From Wyeomyia smithii (lineage: Eukaryota; Arthropoda; Insecta; Diptera; Culicidae): 64,000 bases of DNA. The position numbers and the translations under genes are program-made. The stretch lies in assembly GCF_029784165.1 (NCBI RefSeq), contig NC_073696.1:81714220-81778219 (forward strand), read 5' to 3'. Below the pieces are notes generated by a model that had not been told where the DNA came from, ran no database searches, and saw only the letters and a program-made list of their open reading frames with translations. Shown here piece by piece: positions 23,102 through 34,589 of the stretch (within the stretch, counting starts at the first letter, position 1; each line of letters starts with the position of its first letter).

Positions 23102-23800
23102 TTATATTTTATATACATCATAAGTAAATGATTCGTCATCTTCTGAAAACAGCTTCGTTTGTATCTCTTTTTCCGAAATCGGAACAAAAGAGTAATACTT
23201 TTGTGTGGCAGCTATTATTATAGATTTTTTGAAAATATTGCTCCATTCGGTTACTCCTTGTTCATATTCTTCATATGATACCCATGTAAATGACATTTTT
23301 GATGAATTTTTATTACTTTTCTGATTAGACCAATCATACAATTCTATTGCGCTTGTAATAGGATGTTCATGTTCTTTAGCTAAACTTGCATTTCTTGCCA
23401 TTCGTTTTAATATGCCACCAATTGCATCGCATGGGCCTTTAACATGAGAAGTCGCAAAAAAATGCCACTCTGCATCGACGTTATATTTCGTTTTGAACTT
23501 GCAAAGACTCGCAAAGTTTTTTCTATTTTGATATTGTGAGGCAGCTCCATCAGACATTAATATCGCTTTTTTCAACTGTATTGTTGTTTTCAAAAAACTC
23601 ATTAATTCGGCAATGAACACCTGAACCGCAACAGTATCATGATGGAGTACTTCTGATATTATGATGAAGCTGATATTCTTAAGTGTTCCAGATTCTGAAT
23701 AGTAAACAACGAAGGGATGAATGGTGGCTTGACTATCATTCCAATAACTACAGGAATCACAAATTGATAAAGATGTATTAAAATGAGCTTGACTGTTCAA
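23102..23800 (-). CDS. transposase-like protein, 232 codons, probably truncated at the N-terminus
   Basis: This is the longest open frame outside the LINE, centred in the palindromic element T22. It contains AILMSDGAASQYQNR (about residues 79-93), a region with an acidic residue followed by small residues as in DDE-type nucleases. It also has EWHFFATSHVKGPCDAIGG (about residues 110-128), a block I associate with transposase-derived proteins of uncharacterised families in arthropods and cnidarians; superfamily not assigned. No signal peptide or membrane segment is seen. The upstream codons remain open for a short way beyond the first methionine, so the protein was probably longer. No stop or frameshift interrupts the part that remains, and it could be recently active. 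Confidence 0.6.
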   Translation of the reverse strand: MNSQAHFNTSLSICDSCSYWNDSQATIHPFVVYYSESGTLKNISFIIISEVLHHDTVAVQVFIAELMSFLKTTIQLKKAILMSDGAASQYQNRKNFASLCKFKTKYNVDAEWHFFATSHVKGPCDAIGGILKRMARNASLAKEHEHPITSAIELYDWSNQKSNKNSSKMSFTWVSYEEYEQGVTEWSNIFKKSIIIAATQKYYSFVPISEKEIQTKLFSEDDESFTYDVYKI

Positions 23801-25170
23801 TATTTTTAATTTTGCAATAACGTTTTCGTTTAATTTGCGTAAGCTTGATGAGCACCGATGATCAGGAAAGGGTTTTCAGCATTTGGGCTTGGTGTATTCC
23901 ACTTTGTATTTTCACTTTATTCATCTTCACAAAATGCAAACTGTTACTAACACATCTGGAGTAGTGCAATCGTATTTATATACGAAAACAGATATTATAG
24001 GTAACCCAGTAGTTATTGGTTGCGTACTTTACAAACAGTTATTATTAGTAAACGAGTAGGTAGTGTTGCACGACAAACATATTTTTTTATAAAACATTCG
24101 GCAAGGGGGCACGTGTAGGTAAGCTAAGGTTTAGCGCTTGAGTTATTTATCCAAGCGTTTTGTTGTCAAAGAATGAATTGTATATTTTTGATCAAGCATT
24201 CCAATGAACGCATGGTTTTTGCTGGAGAACCATGGACAAATAAAAAAAAACGTGTATTTTACGAAATAATAATAATTTTTCGAGCTTAAATTCAAAACAA
24301 CTCAAGACCGATGCCTTTAGAATGTTTACTATCCAAAGCTTTTTGATTCAAAATGATTTTCTGCATCGTTTAAAATCATCAGGATACAAATATTTTGAAA
24401 AATGTTTAAATTAGAATTTTTATAAAAAAAATTAATCTACCAAAAAAAAATATTTTTCATTTCTCCATCCTGGACTATTCTTGAAAAGTTGTGTATTAAC
24501 GTCAAGTTTCTTAAAAAAAATGAAAAAAAATCAACTCTTTTTTTTTAAATTGAAATTTAATGTTTATTTTTAATTTGTTTTGGTCAAAAAAAATTTTTTT
24601 TGTACAGTGTATATTTTTGTTATGGTGCATTTTTAATTCCCTACAACTCCTTCTCAGACAGTTTTTTCTATACAGCCAACGGTTTCTGGGCTACAATGCT
24701 TCAAATAAAACCTATGCCAAAAGACATACGCCCTTTTAGAATGTAACTCATGGGTGTAAAAAATCTCTCCACCTATGAAAAATGCTCAGTTTGCTAAGCC
24801 AAATACGTGTGCAAAGTTTCATTCAAATCAAAAATGGTCGATATTCGACCATAGGTCATTTGGCGCGATCTTGCTCAACCTTGATTGTCTAGCTGTCTTA
24901 CGAATATTAGAAATACCGTTAATCAAAAAGGAAACTTTGAACAAACACAATCGAAACAAATCGATCTATATTGCAGCCATTCAGGAGCCATTTTGGGTGC
25001 TGAAAAAACGCCTGCAAAACAGATGGCAAACTGCTTAAAATAGGTTTGGGGTGATTGGAATAGTGTCCTTCGATTGGTAACTTTAATTGATTATTGGTAA
25101 AGTTTGCTAACTTAGTTTTACAATCTGAAAACAAGTTCTGACAGAGAAAAAGATAGAGAACAGATTGATA

Positions 25171-25337
25171 TACACTGGGGTCGCTTTTTACGCGGGTTGT
25201 TTTTGTGCGTTTTTTTTTAAACGGGATATTTTTACAATAACGTGGATTAATTTTACTCGATTCGGAAGATCAAATAAACGCAGTATCAAATAAGTGTAGT
25301 ATAAATATATCGAAACAATTCTTTCAAATACGGTAAT
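25171..25337. mobile_element. probable secondary insertion in T22 of about 167 bp
   Basis: The deleted relative at 46776-47196 runs GATTGATATAC directly on to a short spacer and AATTTCACCCAACAC. Here the same two sequences are separated by about 170 bases that begin ACTGGGGTCGC and contain TTTTACGCGGGTTG, GTTTTTTTTTAAACGGG and AACGCAGTATC. No clear TIR or target duplication was found. Confidence 0.5.
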
Positions 25338-25908
25338 TTCACCCAACACATTTCGAGTATTTCGTCCAGGGTTGATATTTGTTGACACTCTTGAGTGAAA
25401 GTGAAAAAAAGCATCCATAAACGTTATTTTTTTACAATCCTTTCAGAGTTCTCCTTTCCCGCTTTTTGCATGGAAGTGAACTGTCAAAACATCTCATTAT
25501 ATTTCATGCGATGGAAGCAAGACAACAAAATCAGTTTATCAGTTAACGAAGATTGTCAAGGCATCGGTCAGTGTCAGTGAAAAAGTGTTTCGGTGGGGTT
25601 CATTTTGGTTGAGTGGACTGTTTGTTTTTCTTTTTCGCTTTGGAGTGAAGATCATTTGGTTGGATTTGTTGTCGAATTTTATTCCGTAACCGTGAACGAT
25701 GCGCGCGATCTATTTCAACTGAGTATAACAGCACGTTACTACGACGAAAATCTAGTGTATCTGAAAGAGTGCTGCGATCATTGGAAGTGAAAATTGAAAA
25801 TGATTGGCTGTAATTTTCGAAGAATTTTGCTGGGGAAAATGACTTTTATCAGCACTGCTCAATACACAGGCGGTTCCTAAAGCTGCTTAGAATATGTTCC
25901 CTACCCTA

Positions 25909-26274
25909 TCGACGAAGCTTAAAACCTCGAACACGCTTAACAGCATGTGAGTTCATTTCTGTTTTTACTTATCCTTATCCTTACTTAAACCAAAAAAACT
26001 CTATGAACCTGTATTATTTACAAAAAATCGGTATATGCAGATATCTGCATAAAAATGTCGTAGAAATCTGTTTAACTAAAGATAAATCTGAATATGTGAT
26101 GGCTTTGAGAAAACACACTCTCAACAAAATAACGCACAGAGACCGAGAGAAAGGCTTTCTGACAACTATGCTCTGCATTGAGCGGTATACCTATTTGGAA
26201 CACGACCCGTCGTGCTTTGCAATTACTACTGAATGTTAGTGTTAGACAGACGGCACTAAGTGCGATGATTGCAA
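25909..26274. other. unassigned DNA
   Basis: No gene or repeat recognised. Short frames here have no family motif. Confidence 0.45.
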
Positions 26275-27007
26275 CAGTGTTGCCACAGGTACAGATTAAT
26301 CTGAAATGGTACAGATTTTTTCGTTTTTATTTTCTGGTACAGATTCTGTATGGTACAGATTACAGATTTTTGACAAAAAGGGCCTGGTGGGTACAGGTTT
26401 TTAAGGGTTCATTAAATAAACTGTTTTTTTTTTCTCGGTGTACTTGAAATTATAGATAGGGGAACCGCTCCTATATTCATCTCAGTACCTAAATTCATCT
26501 CATCACGCCTTTTTGGTCAATTTATCGTCAAATTTTACAATATTTTCAACGTAAAACTCTCAAACCCTTGACAAAATCGAGAAGCAAATAGATTTACTTT
26601 TAAAAATTTGTAGAAATTTGACGGTAAATCAGACAAATGAGAGAAATAAGATGAATATAGGTGCACCTAGCTGTTGAGATGAATAATTGAGTGATTACCC
26701 TACATCCTTTGGAAAACATAACGAAACATTTTTGTAAAGTTCGATATGAGGGGCCAACTCGTATCTTCATGCAAACGTTGCTGTTGCCTTTCTCGGGAAA
26801 CTCGGAAAGAAGTAATACCTATGTGTAAACATCATCAACTAAATGAAAAACTTGCAACTTCTGTTCAAAATGGCGTCAGTTTTTCAAGTCTAAAAAGGGT
26901 GAACCTTCTATGCCACACACATTTTTCAGGTACAGATTTTCGGAGGAAAAAGTACAGATGAAAAAGATTTTTACCCTTCTAGTACAGATGAAAATGTGGC
27001 AACATTG
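26275..27007. mobile_element. hAT-like TIR element containing a MITE
   Basis: The left end CAGTGTTGCCACAGGTACAG and the right end (reverse complement CAATGTTGCCACATTTTC) are inverted, starting with the CA(G/A)TG of hAT termini. The short phrase GGTACAGATT or GTACAGATGA recurs at least six times near the two ends, as sub-terminal repeats do. The flanking eight bases match at five positions only. The middle is occupied by another MITE (26457-26702). No transposase remains. Confidence 0.55.
26457..26702. mobile_element. 246-bp MITE with TAGGG-type ends
   Basis: TA at both ends; the left end TAGGGGAACCGCTCC pairs loosely with the right TAGGGTAATCACTC. The inner CTATATTCATCTCA and its complement near 26652-26665 (TGAATATAGG), together with two further ATTCATCTCA phrases, form the arms. 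No coding capacity. Confidence 0.65.
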
Positions 27008-27017
27008 GATAGAAGCA

Positions 27018-27333
27018 CCAGAACCCAGAGATGCCAGTTTTATTTCGTGTAAACCCGTAGTTTCTACGGATTTTTGGTAAAATTATTTTCTTTTTGGTAA
27101 AATTTCGAACAAAAAGTGAAAGTTCGCGCCAACTATAAAACGACGGAAGTACACAATTTTATTGTCACTAGCAAATTTATTATGGATTATTCAATATATC
27201 AAAATTGAAAATAAAAGTAGATTCCCGTAACTATTTTGTCAAACAGCCGTAGTTTTCATCTGTGGATCCATATATCCGTAGAAGAGAAATAAATCCGTAG
27301 AACTACGGCGGATCTGGCAAGGCTGCCATACCC
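27018..27333. mobile_element. hAT-like palindromic MITE, 300 bp
   Basis: The element at 27026-27325 begins CAGAGATGCCAG and ends CTGGCAAGGCTG. Inner inverted blocks include CCCGTAGTTTCTACGGATTT against its counterpart near 27280-27306. The eight flanking bases are CCAGAACC (27018-27025) and CCATACCC (27326-27333), six of eight alike, as expected of an aged hAT duplication. Confidence 0.65.
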
Positions 27334-27349
27334 AGTGTCAGTGTTATAT

Positions 27350-27900
27350 GTTCAGTCCCGGTGTTTCAAGCTTCACCGGCGACGAGGATTTTGTTTATGC
27401 ATACCCAGTTCTGTTCAAAATAGCATCGAAACAAAAAGCATTTTGCAAGCGCATTGTACATCTCGCTATGAGCATAATTTCTTGCAAACCTCATCAATAA
27501 TCCGCCAGGAAGGTAGTGGAAGACCAGAAGTAGTGGAGAGTTCTTGTCTAGATATTGGTCCAAGCATAGTGGTTTTGGTTATTAATCAAGATGTATAACA
27601 GAACAAATGTTTGAACAAAATTTTGATCCCATTTCTTGCAAACACCACCCGAATGAAAAGCAAGTGTTTTGGCCAGATAAAATATCATCACATTACGTCA
27701 ATAAAAACAAAAACGTTACAAAAAACCACTCGACTCCATTTGTATTTGTTTTGAGTTCCTTCGATGCACAAATAACTGGAGATCAACGAACTGCAAACAG
27801 TTGATTGGTAGAACAAGAAATTCATTCGAAGGTCGACGTAAAGGTCGTACAACGCTCTTGTTGCGGCATCATAAGGAAACTTCATCGGAAGGCCGGTAAC
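27350..27900 (+). pseudogene. Tc1-like transposase remnant (family T27, copy 1)
   Basis: Near 27660 one frame reads VFWPDKISSHYVNKN, matching the FWPDLASSHYA block that carries the second catalytic aspartate of Tc1-like transposases. Upstream, near 27408-27540, the sequence aligns base by base with 45975-46170 (TCAGTTCTGTTCAAAATGGC-like, then GCGCATTGTACA, AATTTCCTGCAAACC, CGCCAGGAAGGT). Stops and frameshifts are frequent. The C-terminal part is shared with 47310-47530. It is an old, inactive copy. Confidence 0.6.
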
Positions 27901-29481
27901 GGACCTTTCTCAAATCTTCACCATTTTTTCGTTCATAATGAATGTAACTTTTTGAAAAATAATTCAGTTTTCGTCTAAGTTCGTCCACCTTTTTTGGACA
28001 GCAGTAAAAAAAATCAGCCGTTATGCATAGATGTGGTTTTTTAATAGATTCTGAATGCTTACTTTTGCAGTATCCAGCGAATTGTGGCCCAAACACGACG
28101 ATACGAAATATAACCTCAAATTTGTTTTTACTCCCCTTCAACCAGGGGAAATAGGTGCGTACAGTCGATTTGAGACAAGACTGATTAGAGGCGCGGGCAG
28201 CCTGTAGAATAAAGCTTCAGGTGCATTCTTTTGCAACTCGAATTCGGAAACATTGCGTGGCATGGAACTCCCAAGATTCAATGATTCCTTCCATATCAAC
28301 AAAAAGCAGGCTTGGTATTCTCCTTAATACGTAAGAAGATCAGACTGTATATTCACCGTTTACTTCTTCTCGAGCATAGACGCTGCGTGTAGCAATTTTT
28401 TGCACTATACTTTTTTCTGTTTCGTGCTATGTTTCTTCTGCTCGCAGAAAAACATACACACTCTCTGCTTACACCACAGCTGAGCGAATCTTTCTATTAA
28501 GAATACACAGCGGTGTGCACTGCTGAGATAAATTCAATAGCATTCGAAGAGCAAACATGCGTAACGGCTGGCTGGATTAATTTTTTTCAGTTCATGATGC
28601 AAAACAAACAACGCAATATACTTTCCTACCTAGATATTCCTCTCATTTTATATTTGCTGTAGAAGCACACAGGAAATGCACTGCAGTGAGGTTCGTTGTG
28701 TAGTTATTGAGCGTATTGTTCTTTCGTGTGAGGAAGATCACAACAGTTTATTATCTGTCGGAACAGATGTTTCCACCACAGTGTTTTTTTGCATGCTTCT
28801 CAGATACACGATTCGCTGCTCTCTTCAAGCAAGTGCGTCACTTTGGACACCAATGTGAGAGCAGTGTTTTCGCAGTAAAAAATAATTCTACACAACAGTG
28901 TTTCTCTGAAGGGAAAAGACAAGTCTGACGAAAAGTCCCAGTGATCTGAACTGTCCAAAGATTCGGTAAATGAGAACCACTCTTTTAATGTATGTTAACT
29001 TTTGTAAAATTCATTTTTTCGTAAAATGAGGACTTCGGTGACATTTCGGTGAGGATAGTGACTTTTAGTGACTAGGCTCCATATAGTGACAAAATTACTA
29101 AAAAGTGACTCGCTACTAGCCTTGGAAACGACTCCTGAGCCATTTATATGAACTAATTCATAGAGAAAAGTAAACGAACGAACGACTTACGAAAATGAAC
29201 CGAAACAACACAATATGTCAACATCGCACGTAAATCATTGTGAACCATGAGTCGGTTCGCAACGGTGAGTGAGCAGACCAAAGCCACTCTTGGAAAAGCG
29301 ACATTTGCTCATGCCTACCGCTATAGCTGCTGCTAGCCGCTAGTGCTTAATGACCGACCGTCGCACCATCGGATAGTGAAATGATTTGTGTAATCATCAG
29401 CAGGCTCTGATATAGCCTGAAGTGTGCTGTCCCGGTTAACTAGGTATATTATTCTGGCGACCTTGTTAATAGAAGCAAGCA
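27901..29481. other. unassigned DNA
   Basis: No gene recognised. 27930-28110 may still belong to the T27 remnant. 28380-28930 is rich in CTGCTTCTC/GAGCAG-like phrases in both orientations, suggesting a degraded palindromic element. TGACTTTTAGTGACT and related phrases recur near 29070-29110. None of these can be bounded. The dispersed repeat phrase shared with 14527 lies near 29352. Confidence 0.4.
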
Positions 29482-29629
29482 TTAACCCTCTACTGCACAG
29501 TACCGCCTCTAGACGGGTTTCAGTCAAACCTCTAAAAACCTTCAATAAATACATAAAAAATGTTTATAAAGATTCATAGTGATTTTACCGAAGTCTGTCT
29601 GAAAATCAACTTGGGCACTAGAGGGTTAA
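29482..29629. mobile_element. piggyBac-like MITE with TTAA target duplication
   Basis: TTAA stands at both ends (29482-29485 and 29626-29629). The inner termini are CCCTCTACTGCAC and, on the other strand, CCCTCTAGTGCCC, the CCCTNTA form typical of piggyBac-type ends. The 140 bases between them are AT-rich and non-coding. Both the exact TTAA flanks and the terminal motif support the call. Confidence 0.75.
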
Positions 29630-30727
29630 GCTCAGCTCTGATTGGTTAAAATCTGCGTTTCAAAAGGCATTCCATTTTCAATAGTAGACTACCAAATGCA
29701 GAAGCTTTCAATCTTCAGCATTTGAGCGGATGCGCAGATAATTTTCCAATCGATTACTACAAGAATGAAAAAAAAAACGCTAAAAACTAACCGACTTATG
29801 AGCATTTGAAAAAAGGGGAAATTTTCGTACCCTTTTCCGTTCTTAAATATATGACTCCACGAAAAAATGGCTTCCCACCTTCATGCTTGTCTTTTCTCCT
29901 CAGGAAACGTCTAGAGTGCAGGAGAACATCTTGCACTGCGGAAACAACTGCCGTCACACTAAAGAGCAAATCAACGCTCATGCTAGAATAGAGCGACAAA
30001 CGATTTTCAACTGTTGAGCTACCTGAACGAACTGCGGTGAAATCTGAAATCTCTCTCTTGCGAGACAATGAACTATGGTGTACTTTCTCACACGTGTGGA
30101 CATCACGCACAATAATTACACTGCAGAGCTATCTGCGGTGCGTTTCACAGTTGGTTTCTTGAGCATGGCAGAAGAGGAAAAGAGATTAGGAGAAAAAAAA
30201 AATAGACTGCGTTGCTCGTGCCGCTCGTGCCGGTCGATTTTACTCTGGTGGAATTCGTTTTCGCAGTCACGAGGACTACATTTTTCACCACCTTTTTTCA
30301 CCTTTTTTTCACCTTCCGGACTACTCGCCAGTGTACACTGTTATGTACTTCTGCGTTTTCTCTGTAGAGTGATTCACCCCTCTTGTTTCTATCAGATGTG
30401 GGGTGAGCTGGAAGTGTGTTTGTCTCTCTGTAAGCTGGTTGAGACACTTTGGAGTGGAGAAAGAAACAGTGTGATGAAAGCATTTGCTACACGCGGCACA
30501 TACTGGAAACGAAGTGTGCGGTGAATTTTTTCTCCTCTCCTTTCACATACTGAGGAGAATGACAAGCATGCCCAACTTAAATGCCAGTAAATAATTACCG
30601 GCGAACTGGAAGGTGCCGAGATAAAAAAAAGGCATTCACTTTGTCTAAGCAAATACCTAGTTATTCCAGAAAAATAATGATGCTTTGGCTTAGAGTGGTG
30701 GTAAACTGGAAAAAAATGATAAAATAT
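29630..30727. other. unassigned DNA, possibly a degraded inverted-repeat element
   Basis: CATGCTTGTCTTTTCTCCTC near 29883 is answered by the inverted GAGGAGAATGACAAGCATG near 30551, suggesting the arms of a roughly 700-bp element; the rest of the arms match poorly. The frame at 30075-30524 (149 codons) has no family motif and a skewed Ser/Arg/Phe composition, so I do not call it. Confidence 0.4.
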
Positions 30728-31624
30728 AGCTGGGTCATTCCATACGAAGTGTGGACACGACCATCACAGATTTTGTGCAAAGTTGTGGGAATTATTCATC
30801 TACTGTCTATTTGGAAAAATTAATTACGAAATTCAGAACTATTTTCGTAAAAATGCTAGATCTCGAGATTGGCTCATATTACCACGGGATGATAAGTGTT
30901 TCTTACGTAAAATTTCCCAAGAAATACGATTAAACCATCAAATGTAAAATAAAATTGGCTGCATTTGCCGAAAAATGCAAATTTAGTTTTAAAATACAAA
31001 AATAATCTATCTGGCAACACTTCCGGTCAAAAATAATATTTTTTCTGTATTCCTTGGTTCATTTTCTTCAATATTCTCCTATCACTGTTTTCCGCGTGTC
31101 TTACGTCTATAAATTCTAAAAATAAATAATTACGAAGTTTACAACTTTTTTCGTAAAAATGTTATATCTCGAGATTGGCTCATATTACCTCGGAATTATA
31201 GTTGTTTCTTATGTGAAATTTTCCAAGGAACTCGATGAAATTATCAAATTTGAAATAAAAATGGCTGCATTTGCCAAAAAATGTAAATTTAGTTTACAAA
31301 TACAAAAATACACTTCCGTTCAAATCTTATATATTTTCTGCATTCCTTGGTTTATTTTCTTCAAAAATCATCTATCAGTATTTTCAGACATCTTACGTCT
31401 ATGAATTGTAAGAAAAAGAAAAAAGAGATTTTGAACAAAAAATGCGTGACTTTGCAATAAACAGAGGGGTCCCACAGAGCGGGGGGTATTCCAATCGACA
31501 CCAAAATTGGGATTTTTCCAAAGTGACAGTAGATGAATAATTCTCCCAAATTTGAGCAAAATCTGTGATGGCCGTGCCAAAGTTCGTGCTTTTTCGTGGT
31601 CACTTCGTATGGAATGTCCCAGCT
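30728..31624. mobile_element. 897-bp TIR element with an internal tandem duplication
   Basis: The ends AGCTGGGTCATTCCATACGA and TCGTATGGAATGTCCCAGCT are inverted repeats with one mismatch. Inverted similarity continues through the GTGGACACGACCATCACAG and ATTATTCATCTACTGTC blocks. The inside consists of two diverged direct copies of one unit of about 308 bp (from about 30819 and 31127). Both contain TCGTAAAAATG, ATCTCGAGATTGGCTCATAT, GGCTGCATTTGCC, TTCCTTGGTT and TCTTACGTCTAT. No transposase motif. TSD unclear. Confidence 0.75.
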
Positions 31625-34589
31625 TTGTTTAGCCTGAAAATTTTGGTGCTCCTAGCGAAGCGTCAAGTCTCAAAGACATAGATGATGTTCTCCCGTAAGC
31701 AAACGTAGAAGCGGCGAATCTGGCGAGCAATTACTCTGCGGCCATTCGACGCACTTCTGAGCGTGCTAGCGGCACCAAAATTTACAGAAACGGGTAAAAA
31801 ACTTCAATCGTTCATTTTTTCCAGTTTATGCTCTAGGGTATTTTGTTGCCGACTGTTTTAATATAAGATATATTGATTCCGATTTAAACTGTTAACACGT
31901 TGGAAAATTACCACCAAATGACGTGATGAGGTGCCATCTTCAAAATACACGCTGAAGGAAAGAAAAGAAAAGACATATTTCGCATCAGTCTTACCGTCAA
32001 TTGAAACAGTCTTCAATTTCCGTCTGGTTGACATGAAAATGTAAATTTCATTATGCTTGTTTTTGAGAATTTCAACCTATAAGTCAGATTGGTCAATATT
32101 TTGATGATGGGCTGTTAATTATGCACAGTGTAAGAACAATTATTTAGCTTATTACTTGAGGTTTAAATTAAAAATAGGCTATTTAGAAAAATAAATCATA
32201 AAAGAAAAACAAATCGCAGCATGCTACTTCGAAACACCAGACAAATTCGTGTGCTAACTTATGGTGATGAAAACAATAAAACAAATGCGAAAATATAAAG
32301 CAAACGAAAAAAATATCCGAAAAAAAATTTTTCAACCTCAGTAAGCACATAGTCACACTATTTCTGTGTTATCCACATTACAGGTCCTGCGCATGCTGAG
32401 TATGTTAACAAAAATATTTCCAAAGCGCACAGTGAAAAAAAAAATCTGCTCTTCGCCTGTCCCACTACCAAACTCACAAGTTGAATGAACAACCAGCAAG
32501 AAAAATAAATAAAACTCGTAAACCTCATGCTCATGTTCAACGGGGTTTCGCGTTTATGTATCACATAAAAAATTACCACCATAATCAGTTGTATTGACAA
32601 AACTTTGCCATAATTTACAACTTGTCCTCGCGGAGGTATTCTTACACCGGTAGAGTACAAATTGTGTATGGTTGTTCCGTGATCTGCCAGTTCCCCAGTT
32701 TGTCCTGGTTTGGCTGAATATCGTTCCAGTATCCTCTGATTCCAATTTCAGCTATTGCAGCATTTCAGTTGCATCTGCTGCGGTGGCTTCGAAGGATGGA
32801 TCGCCTAAGCTCGTAAAAATGTTGTTTGGAACAAAACATCACAAAACGGATGACCAGGGCATATTTCCCATATTCAACTCCACATTAGCAGGCATCAAGT
32901 CGTGCTGCACCCGAGCCGAACATTCAGTGCAATTCTCAACACGTAATTTTTTTCTCGAATCCTTCCAAGCGTCCGGCACCGGAATCTCTCACTAGTGAAC
33001 TTTTCGGTGATGCATAAAACTAACATGTTACTGTTGCTCGGTCAGTCAACAAATCAAGTGGCCACATTTGCACACACATGTGCCACACTGTCTGGCTAGA
33101 GCAAACATGGGACCGTGCACAGATTTTGACCTGATCCGCGTACCCGAATCGGCTAATAAATCTAGTTGAAAAGTGGTCCCGGTCAGCTGAAATATTGGCC
33201 TAATGATTTTCCGAGAATTTGACGGCTGACGATGAAAGTACTAAAATTACACCACATGTGAGTGTGTGTCCGCAGCATGTACAGTTTTGCTCCAGCAGGA
33301 AACGAAATGTTTCTCATTCCAACGCGATCCACTGTCCTGCAGCAGTAGGGGAAAAGGCAGCATAATTTACAAACATAATTAATTTTATATTATTTTTTAA
33401 TTTATATTTTATTATCTTTGTCGCCTTTTGTTTTCACCATTTTTGGCTTCCCCGAGAGTCAAGCGGAACGTGGGTAATACGTTGTTGAATGAGTTATATT
33501 AACACTCTTCACAAAACAAAAAGCGTAGAAGATTTCTGTTCAAATATTCTGGAGAAAGCTATTGCGAATATTAAATACAAAACATCAGGCGCTATGTACG
33601 TTGTACCCCGATTGCCCGGACCGTTTAGACCAGCGGGTAACGTTGATCTTATCGTAATATCTCCTCGGATTTTTGGCGATTCCTCCTCTACCAGTTCTGG
33701 TCCAGCTTTACTTGGTCAGACGTAGGTCGCTGGGACGCTGTGATATGCTAATAAGACACACAGCCGAGAGCCCTGTCCAAACCCTAATAATCAACGGTGG
33801 TGTCAACTCATAAATTTTCACAGTTATTGATTCTATCGGAAATATAATTTGTTGCGCTGGTTAGCATCTAGATAATAAAATTACGCTTTGACAAGTTGAT
33901 ATACGAGTGGGATTGTTCCGCTGTTTTGTACAAACAAAACTAGTTTGGTGCAACTTCTGTTCTAACTTTCTATGGCGCGTGAGAAAAAATACCTTCACCA
34001 ATAATGCTAATCTACCTCTAATCACTATCTGTCACAATAAAGACTAGACAATTTACGATTTGCTTGTACTAACAGTGATTTATCAACTATTCACGGTGTC
34101 TCGACAATCTTCCAGTCGTAAATCCACCTTCTCTCGGTATGTGGGAAACTGTTACTCCTCCTTCCTTCCTATATCTTCGAACATTTTCTCTTACGCAAAC
34201 CACGACAATGCGTGGCTCATAAAAATCACTAAACGGGAACAAATTGCTAGGGTGCGTTCAACCGAAGGCGATAACGATCACTCCCAGGAGTATGCGAGTG
34301 TCGTTTGTGCCGACGGCAGCGTTGGTGGTGACGGAAGGTTCGATCTTTTCCGACTAACTGCCACTTGACAAAGTTTAAGAGCTTCCTGGTTCGAATCTAT
34401 TACCGCAGTGAATTATTACTAGGAAATGATGTGGGTTATTAGTTTTCCCATATTTTAAAAGAATCGAGAGATTCTATCGGGAATTCTGAAATTGTACTAT
34501 TCTTTCACTGGAATTGAACCTAAACCAGTAATGCACAATTCTCGGCATTTTAACTAACTTTTTATGTTAACGCTTTTCGCAAAAAAAGT
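31625..34589. other. unassigned DNA, no gene recognised
   Basis: Nearly 3 kb without a supportable feature. Frames at 32672-32995 and 33489-33725 are open for 107 and 78 codons, but neither has a motif, and codon composition is not persuasive. Part of this could be host intron or intergenic DNA. Confidence 0.4.

Larger units (their letters stand above)
22089..25908. mobile_element. 3.8 kb TA-flanked palindromic DNA transposon T22
   Basis: The ends are inverted: left TAGGATAGGGAAC then CTTAAGCAG, right reverse complement TAGGGTAGGGAAC then CTAAGCAG, with TA at 22089-22090 and 25907-25908. Long inner arms (about 22230-22990 and 24150-24850) are inverted copies sharing TTTGCACACGTATTTGGCTT, GAGATTTTTTACACCCATGA, GTAGGGAGTTAAAAATGCAC and CATGGTTCTCCAGCAAAAACC-type blocks. 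The centre holds a transposase-like frame on the minus strand. An internally deleted relative lies at 46776-47196. Relative to that copy, about 25171-25337 is extra sequence here and looks like a secondary insertion. Confidence 0.75.

Noticed and set aside
30075..30524. 149-codon frame on the plus strand
   Set aside because: No domain, odd composition, overlapping frames on the other strand, and no gene context; consistent with chance.
33489..33725. Possible exon of 78 codons ending before a GTAGGT-like donor
   Set aside because: No family motif and no matching acceptor or neighbouring exon could be argued.
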